A stretch of 9,682 nucleotides of DNA from Pseudobdellovibrio sp. (lineage in GTDB: Bacteria > Bdellovibrionota > Bdellovibrionia > Bdellovibrionales > Bdellovibrionaceae). The stretch spans positions 1 to 9,682 of the forward strand of contig JANWIU010000188.1 of the NCBI GenBank assembly GCA_025449725.1, given 5' to 3'. The position numbers were made by a program, and so were the translations under genes. Positions within the stretch are counted from its first letter, which is position 1. Each line of letters starts with the position of its first letter. Under the pieces are notes generated by a model, which worked only from the letters and a program-made list of their open reading frames with translations, did not search any database and was not told where the DNA came from. Shown here one piece after another: positions 5,805 through 9,682 of the stretch.

Positions 5805-6974
5805 TTAGTTAGTTAATGCCAGGATGCTCCAAGCATTCAGCTTCACAATCTGATTGTAATCATACACGCCGACCCCTACGTTTAGGTCCCGTAAAGAAAT
5901 CAGCGTGTCAGAGAATTCCTTTAAGGTGGGCACGACCTCACCTTTTTTACCTTTGAACGGAGTGGGTTCGACGTGGATCATCACACCGCTGCGATGATTA
6001 ACAAACGAAATGACTTCTTTTGCTGCGGTCTGCGGCCACTTTTCTGAAAATTTTTGCTTTCCGTATTCGGCCGCCCATTGCTGCCAAATTAATTCAGTTA
6101 CCAGGTAATCCAGTTTGCTAGGTCCCGTTAAAGTCAAAATTCCTCTCAGATCAAGTCCTGTCATTTCTTTTATTTCAGAGCCGGTGTAGAGTTTGCCGTT
6201 CGATTTTGCCGGCCACGTGTGAACCACATAGGATTTTTTGCCGGCCTGATGAGCGCAGGCATTCATAGTCGCAATGACTTCAGTTAACCCCCGCGCTCTG
6301 AAGAACAGCCAGTCGTCGCCACCCAACGGTGAATCCGGATAAAGAGATTTGAACATCGCAGTCGCAACAGGATTGTAATCGGCCTGTTTGTTCCAGTTGA
6401 AGTCAACACTGGGTTCAAGAGCCTCTAAGCCATCTATGTCGGGATGCCGATAAAGCAAATCTTCATACAAGCCCTGCACCCACTTCCGGAATTCAGGATG
6501 CCAAACAGAGACAGGGTAAATATCCTTACCAGGCAAATAGTCTTTGCCCTTCTTATTCTTTACGCGCCACTCAGGATTTTTTTCCCAGGCTTCTTTAAAA
6601 TTATTGATCGGCACAACAGCCACAACACGAATGCCATTCTTCTTCGCTGCTGTTGTGACTTCTTTAACGATATTCTGGATGCCAAAACCTTTTTCGACGG
6701 AAGCAAATTTGTAGTTTGTTTGATAGTAAGCGCCATAAACACTGCTGAATGCATAAATGAACAATGTGTTAATGGAGCCTTTTTTAGCATTCTCTATGAT
6801 TTGGCTGACAACTGTATTCAAGTTTTTTTTAGGGTAAAGCTTATAAACATAACTGATGTCGATTCGCATTCCACTTACTTTAAACTCCGGCGCCGGGAGC
6901 GGCTGTGCAAGCACAACGGAAAAAGCAAATGCAAAAATCCTATTCGGTTTTGTTAAATAATCTCCGACAACCAT
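5805..6974 (-). CDS. Exported glycoside-hydrolase-like TIM-barrel protein (single domain)
   Basis: A 389-aa protein from the ATG at 6974 (a GTG at 7004 would add 10 residues). Residues 1-23 read as a signal peptide: basic K-P-N-R, core I-F-A-F-A-F-S-V-V-L-A, likely cleavage before Q-P-L. The rest looks like a GHL10-type (glycosyl hydrolase-like 10) alpha/beta barrel: repeated strand-helix units, N-P-E-W-R-V about residue 133, H-P-E-F-R-K-W-V-Q-G-L-Y about 159, then I-D-G-L-E-A-L-E-P (Glu194/Glu197), and I-H-V-E-P-T (Glu346). The Glu residues at these two places are conserved in the paralog at 7661 and are candidate acid/base and nucleophile. The sugar substrate cannot be inferred; related barrels cut exopolysaccharide or peptidoglycan-type glycans. 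The start is uncertain: neither ATG nor GTG has a Shine-Dalgarno at normal distance, while an unused AAGGAG lies at 7028-7033. Confidence 0.75.
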   Translation of the reverse strand: MVVGDYLTKPNRIFAFAFSVVLAQPLPAPEFKVSGMRIDISYVYKLYPKKNLNTVVSQIIENAKKGSINTLFIYAFSSVYGAYYQTNYKFASVEKGFGIQNIVKEVTTAAKKNGIRVVAVVPINNFKEAWEKNPEWRVKNKKGKDYLPGKDIYPVSVWHPEFRKWVQGLYEDLLYRHPDIDGLEALEPSVDFNWNKQADYNPVATAMFKSLYPDSPLGGDDWLFFRARGLTEVIATMNACAHQAGKKSYVVHTWPAKSNGKLYTGSEIKEMTGLDLRGILTLTGPSKLDYLVTELIWQQWAAEYGKQKFSEKWPQTAAKEVISFVNHRSGVMIHVEPTPFKGKKGEVVPTLKEFSDTLISLRDLNVGVGVYDYNQIVKLNAWSILALTN

Positions 6975-7004
6975 ATCAAACAGCTTCAACAATAGATTAA
7001 ACAC

Positions 7005-7318
7005 TTTCAGGGAAGTTGCAAAATACGCTCCTTAGTTTCATTTACTGAAACGAGCCAAATACTCTCTTCGCAATGGAAATAATTCCCCGCTTTTTCGAGA
7101 GAGAAATCAAATGTGGGGTTAATTCGTACTAAATCAAAAAAATGTTTCGACACAAAACTTCAATTCGTTCCCAAAAAAATATTGAATCATTTTGGTAAGT
7201 TACAGGTACGACAATTAGCGAAATTTTTGTTGGTCCAGCGATGTTAAAAAAAATTAATTTTTTTAATGCACAAAATTTTTCTGTATGTAACTTTAAGAAT
7301 AGAAGGAGGTTAAGAAAA
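7005..7318. other. AT-rich divergent intergenic region, left part
   Basis: No convincing gene. It must hold promoters for the divergent glycosidase genes, but I see no clear -35/-10 pair. Seen: a stem GTTTCA (7035-7040)/TGAAAC (7046-7051) and an AAGGAG on the minus strand (7028-7033). The AAGGAG precedes only a TTG-initiated five-codon frame (TTG to TGA), not the main gene in frame. The rest is A/T-rich with several A and T tracts. Confidence 0.5.
7244..7266. repeat. A/T-tract palindrome
   Basis: TTAAAAAAAATT followed by AATTTTTTTAA is a near-perfect 23-nt palindrome (one extra A on the left), formed by an A8 tract and a T7 tract around TTAA. Such sequences are stiff or bent DNA and may favour binding of nucleoid proteins, or act as an UP-element-like part of a promoter. 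It lies 53 bp before the ATG of the 36-codon ORF. Confidence 0.5.
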
Positions 7319-7429
7319 ATGAAGATTAATAATGACGGTCTCGTTTTTCAAACTAAGTCATTTAACAAGTTACACAAATCTAATCCCTTACTGGTTTTAA
7401 GAAACATGCATTCTTTTAGCGGAACTTAG
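7319..7429 (+). CDS. Possible 36-codon ORF / leader peptide
   Basis: The ATG at 7319 is preceded by AGAAGGAGG (7301-7309) with a 9-nt spacer, one of the best ribosome binding sites in the window. The ORF encodes 36 residues (M-K-I-N-N-D-G-L-V-F...H-S-F-S-G-T), basic, without a signal peptide, membrane segment or run of one amino acid. The frame also stays open upstream to an ATG at 7241, but that one lacks a site. No family is recognised. It ends 231 bp before the large glycosidase gene, with two hairpins between, so it could be a leader peptide or a small protein. The Shine-Dalgarno is the main evidence; chance is possible in A-rich DNA. Confidence 0.4.
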   Translation: MKINNDGLVFQTKSFNKLHKSNPLLVLRNMHSFSGT

Positions 7430-7440
7430 GATCTTTAGCG

Positions 7441-7469
7441 GGCCCCGTCTGAAATTTCTCAGCGGAGCC
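7441..7469 (+). ncRNA. Leader hairpin A
   Basis: GGCCCCGTCTGA (7441-7452) can pair with TCAGCGGAGCC (7459-7469): ten pairs with one C-A mismatch and one bulged T, and a 6-nt loop. It lies 12 nt after the 36-codon ORF and is followed by A-rich sequence, so it is not a classic terminator. It could be an RNA structure that responds to translation of that ORF. Confidence 0.35.
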
Positions 7470-7527
7470 AAAATTTAATAAGCAACGAAATGATATCCAG
7501 AAATTTACTGGCGAAGCGGTATTTATT

Positions 7528-7563
7528 AGTGGCGTAGCCATACGCTATTCGTCCGTCTTTTTT
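7528..7563 (+). terminator. Leader hairpin B with T tract (possible attenuator)
   Basis: AGTGGCGTA (7528-7536) and TACGCTATT (7541-7549) form a 9-bp stem with two G-U pairs and a GCCA loop, followed after 8 nt by T6 (7558-7563). The gap before the T run is longer than usual, so termination would be inefficient. It lies between the 36-codon ORF and the large glycosidase gene, where an attenuator would sit. Confidence 0.35.
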
Positions 7564-7660
7564 CTGAAAACAACCATTTATCATTCATTTCGTAAAGGGA
7601 CATGCCGGATTTTCAACTATCAGCGTTTATCCGTGCATCAAACTCGAAGGAGAATCAAAA

Positions 7661-8191
7661 ATGAATAAAAAGAAATACTCTTTTTCGCTGACAGCAATAC
7701 TTTTCAGTATGCTGACTTTTTTAAGTGTGCAAACTCCAGCACAAACAGCGACACCGGTCATAAAAGGTTTGCGGGTAGACCCCAGCTACTTCTATGGCTC
7801 TCATCCTGGGCAAACGGTAACATCCGTTGCCAATGACATTGTAAGCAAAGCAAAATCTACCGGAACAAATACATTATTCCTATATGCTTACAATTCCGTT
7901 TATGGTGCTTGGTACCCTACAACCTACGCTCAATCAGCGGTGGAAGGTGGTTACGGTAAAGCCAATATCTTCAAAGAAATCACAACAGTCGCCAAGAACA
8001 ATGGTATTAAAGTTGTAGCGGTCGTTCCCGTAAACAATTTTAGAACAGTGTGGACTAACAATCCGGCCTGGCGCGTGAGAACCAAAGCAGGAGCCGATTA
8101 CAAGCCGTTCGCGGATGTATATCTGCTTTCTGCTCATAACCAGGATTATAAAAACTGGCTAAAGGGTCTCTATCAGGACTTGTTAGCATAG
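7661..8191 (+). CDS. Large exported glycosidase, part upstream of the in-frame amber
   Basis: The ATG has AAGGAG 8 nt upstream. Residues 1-28 are a clear signal peptide: M-N-K-K-K, hydrophobic core, cleavage at T-P-A before Q-T-A. Residues 36-176 align without gaps or shifts to most of the first half of the barrel of the paralog at 5805-6974, including T-L-F-L-Y-A-Y-N-S-V-Y-G-A-W-Y, V-V-A-V-V-P-V-N-N-F and N-P-A-W-R-V. The frame stops at codon 177 (TAG) in the middle of a conserved helix (L-Y-Q-D-L-L-A-stop), just before the catalytic I-D-G-I-E-A-V-E-P. Ending here would leave a half-barrel that should not be active, so I read this as the N-terminal part of the gene running to the window end. 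Confidence 0.85.
   Translation: MNKKKYSFSLTAILFSMLTFLSVQTPAQTATPVIKGLRVDPSYFYGSHPGQTVTSVANDIVSKAKSTGTNTLFLYAYNSVYGAWYPTTYAQSAVEGGYGKANIFKEITTVAKNNGIKVVAVVPVNNFRTVWTNNPAWRVRTKAGADYKPFADVYLLSAHNQDYKNWLKGLYQDLLA
8189..8191 (+). other. In-frame TAG interrupting the glycosidase gene
   Basis: The context is TTG TTA GCA TAG AAT CCT GAC. The paralog reads L-L-Y-R-H-P-D-I-D-G where this gene reads L-L-A-stop-N-P-D-I-D-G, so one codon is replaced and no frame change is needed. A single C-to-T change from CAG (Gln) explains it simply. Following the TAG, 497 sense codons run to the window end in the same frame. Confidence 0.9.
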
Positions 8192-8851
8192 AATCCTGAC
8201 ATCGACGGTATCGAAGCCGTTGAGCCGACAGTAGATTACTACTGGCGTAAAGAAGTGGATTACAGTGCATCGGCAAGCAATGCCTATAAAGCCAAGTACC
8301 CGACAGGGACACTGGGTGATGCGAACTGGGTTAGCTTTCGTGCACAAGGGATGACGGACCTCATTCAGATTTTGACTTCCACTGCAGCCGCAGCAGGAAA
8401 AAAATCTTATTTGGTTCAGACATTACCTGTGAAATCAGATGGTACATTGCACCCGCTTTCCGTTTTGAGAGACAACATTGGTCTCGATTTAGACGGAATC
8501 ATGGCGATGCCTTCTAATAAACTGACTTACGTCATGGCTGAATTAATTTGGCAGCAATGGGCAGCAGATTACGGAGTAACGAAATTTAATCCGTCAACAT
8601 GGACACGTTCCGCAACTCAGGCATTTAAAACCTTGGTTGGTTCTCGTGCGATTCCGATTGCCCACTTTGAAATTTCGACATTTGCAGGTGCTTACACTAC
8701 GGTAACGCCGACTCTTGCAGAATTTCAATCCGCAATGGATTCCGTAAAAGACTTAAATATCGGCGTCGATGTTTACGACTTTGAACAAATCAGAAAAGCA
8801 AATGCATGGACACAATTGTCTGTTTGGAAGAACTACACTGGAACTACAACG

Positions 8852-8926
8852 TCTCCATCGCCTTCTCCCACTCCGGCACCGGCACCTGCGCCTGCGCCAG
8901 CTCCGGCGCCTGCGCCGACTCCAACG
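8852..8926 (+). repeat. Pro-Ala linker coding repeat 1
   Basis: About 25 codons, nearly all CCN, GCN, TCN or ACN, in the frame of the glycosidase. The CCGGCACCGGCACCTGCGCC-type DNA here recurs in linker 2, so the two form imperfect direct repeats about 0.3 kb apart. Local GC is far above that of the neighbours, only because of Pro/Ala codons. Confidence 0.85.
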
Positions 8927-9133
8927 GAGAGTTCTGTCAAGTCTCCGTCGATCACAAGAACCTTTACTTCTGCACCGAACAGTTCAGGCCAAACGCAAGT
9001 TTGTTCTGCGACTCTTCCGAAGTCAGTTCCAAGCAGCACTCCGGTGCAAGCAACCGTCACTAACGGTGGATCATACTCGGTCGTGTGTCAGTCAAGCGGA
9101 TGGTGGTCAGGAACAGTCAGCACAATTAGTTGT

Positions 9134-9250
9134 CCGCCTCCTGGTACGACAGCACCGGCTCCTTCACCGGCTCCGGCACCGGCACCGGCACCAGCGCCTG
9201 CACCAGCTCCTGCACCTGCGCCTGCGCCTTCACCGACTCCAAGCACCACA
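9134..9250 (+). repeat. Pro-Ala linker coding repeat 2
   Basis: About 39 codons of mainly alternating Pro and Ala, bounded by S-C-P-P-P-G on the left and S-P-T-P-S-T-T on the right. It separates the three-Cys module from the second glycosidase domain. The shared DNA words with linker 1 could allow slippage or recombination that removes or copies the module between them. Confidence 0.85.
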
Positions 9251-9682
9251 CAAGTGTACGGAATCACGATTGATCAGATCGGAAATTTAAATTCGATTAT
9301 CACATCGTTGAAGAGCTTAAGCCAGAAGCCGACAACACGTATCGTGTTTGATGAAGGCGTGTCAGCATCGTACTATACGAATGCCGCTGCACAAATTCAT
9401 ACAGTCAGTTTCATTATGGGTGAAATTCTCGATTCCTTTTATATGAAGTCGATTACGACCGCACAATACGGAGCCAGAACGACTGAATACATGAATGCGT
9501 TAGGAAACAATGTTGATATCTGGGAAGTCGGAAACGAAATCAACGGTGAATGGCTGGGTACTACGCCTGACGTCGTTGCGAAGATGACAACTTCTTACAA
9601 CCTTGTAAAAAACGCAGGTAAGAAAGCCGCGCTGACGCTTTATTATAATGAAGACTGCTGGGCTAATTCAGCGAATGAAATG

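Larger units (their letters stand above)
7430..7660 (+). other. Untranslated leader region of the large glycosidase gene
   Basis: No gene seen. The octamer TTTAGCGG occurs twice about 20 bp apart (around 7417 and 7436). Related GC-rich words recur: GCGGAGCC, GGCGAAGCGG, GGCGTAGCC. Two hairpins (7441-7469 and 7528-7549) are listed separately. No riboswitch class is recognised. The region ends with AAGGAG (7647-7652), 8 nt before the ATG at 7661. Confidence 0.45.
8192..9682 (+). pseudogene. Large exported glycosidase, downstream part: rest of GH-like domain, linkers, Cys module, second GH domain
   Basis: This frame has no start codon near its beginning and no stop up to the window edge. Counting codons from 7661: 178-394 complete the first GHL10-like barrel with I-D-G-I-E-A-V-E-P (Glu185/188), E-L-I-W-Q-Q-W-A-A and A-H-F-E-I-S (Glu337). 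Codons 398-421 are a Ser/Thr-Pro then Pro-Ala linker. Codons 423-491 are a small module with Cys448, Cys476, Cys491 and a G-W-W-S-G segment. Codons 492-530 are a second, longer Pro-Ala linker. From 531 a second barrel begins, with I-W-E-V-G-N-E-I-N-G-E-W (Glu626), the acid/base motif at the end of strand 4 in GH clan A enzymes, and is cut by the window edge. Pro-Ala linkers between catalytic and binding modules are usual in secreted polysaccharide-degrading enzymes. The conserved sense frame after the TAG means the interruption is recent, suppressed, or a sequence error. Confidence 0.75.

Noticed and set aside
6444..6956. Plus-strand ORF of 170 codons antisense to the glycosidase gene
   Set aside because: The minus-strand frame is confirmed by the paralog alignment; the antisense translation is Cys/Phe/Ile-rich and unlike a protein family.
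7441..7563. Known riboswitch (for example c-di-GMP type) or tRNA-like element
   Set aside because: I could not match the conserved core bases of any class I know; only generic hairpins are visible.
8189..8191. Frameshift as the cause of the interruption
   Set aside because: Alignment to the paralog stays in the same frame before and after the TAG; only one codon differs.
8833..9060. Minus-strand ORF with alternating Gly-Ala
   Set aside because: Antisense of the Pro-Ala linker; no ribosome binding site or other coding support.
8769..9290. Plus-strand ORF of 173 codons, very rich in Leu, Arg and His
   Set aside because: It is the shifted frame of the Pro-Ala linkers; the correct frame continues the glycosidase and aligns with the paralog. 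The composition is an artefact of CCN/GCN repeats.
1..9682. CRISPR array, insertion sequence, tRNA or rRNA
   Set aside because: No regularly spaced repeats, no transposase motifs or terminal inverted repeats with target duplications, and no tRNA cloverleaf or rRNA sequence were seen on either strand.

Overview
The window looks like chromosomal DNA of a Gram-negative bacterium with moderate to low GC (low-to-mid 40s % by eye). Several genes encode Sec-type signal peptides or lipoprotein-like leaders, and an AmpG-type muropeptide permease is present. The many small Cys-rich exported proteins without clear families and the Pro-Ala linkers would fit a Bdellovibrionota/Oligoflexia-like genome. That placement is a low-confidence inference: no rRNA, tRNA or phylogenetic marker gene lies in the window.

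Left part (1-2253). The C-terminal part of a pirin-family protein runs in from the left edge. It is followed 19 bp later by a 100-aa protein resembling a phage terminase small subunit (helix-turn-helix part), ending in a hairpin terminator. Convergent to these is a two-gene minus-strand operon: an SRPBCC domain fused to a GyrI-like effector-binding domain, then a DoxX-family membrane protein. An 8-bp-arm palindrome in its leader may be an operator.

Middle part (2254-5804). A small secreted Cys-containing protein (minus) diverges from a plus-strand operon of an AmpG-like permease and a short-chain dehydrogenase/reductase. The AmpG gene has a good promoter, and its GTG start is better placed at 3001 than at the longer upstream GTG. 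Facing the operon, with the two stop codons directly abutting, is a minus-strand pair: a 42-aa membrane mini-protein with a strong ribosome binding site, and a Cys-rich putative lipoprotein.

Right part (5805-9682). Two divergent paralogous genes encode exported glycoside-hydrolase-like TIM-barrel proteins. The minus-strand copy has one domain. The plus-strand copy is much longer: signal peptide, GH-like domain, Pro-Ala linker, a small three-Cys module, a second Pro-Ala linker, and the start of a second GH clan A-like domain with a WEVGNE motif that runs off the window. This gene carries one in-frame TAG (8189-8191) inside its first domain; on both sides the frame is uninterrupted and aligns with the paralog. 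The ~650 bp between the two genes hold an A/T palindrome, a 36-codon ORF with a near-perfect Shine-Dalgarno sequence, and two hairpins, the second followed by T6. This could be a structured leader of the large glycosidase gene.

The most interesting items are the amber-interrupted two-catalytic-domain glycosidase beside its intact paralog, its candidate leader-peptide/hairpin region, the 42-aa membrane protein and the orphan terminase-small-subunit-like protein.
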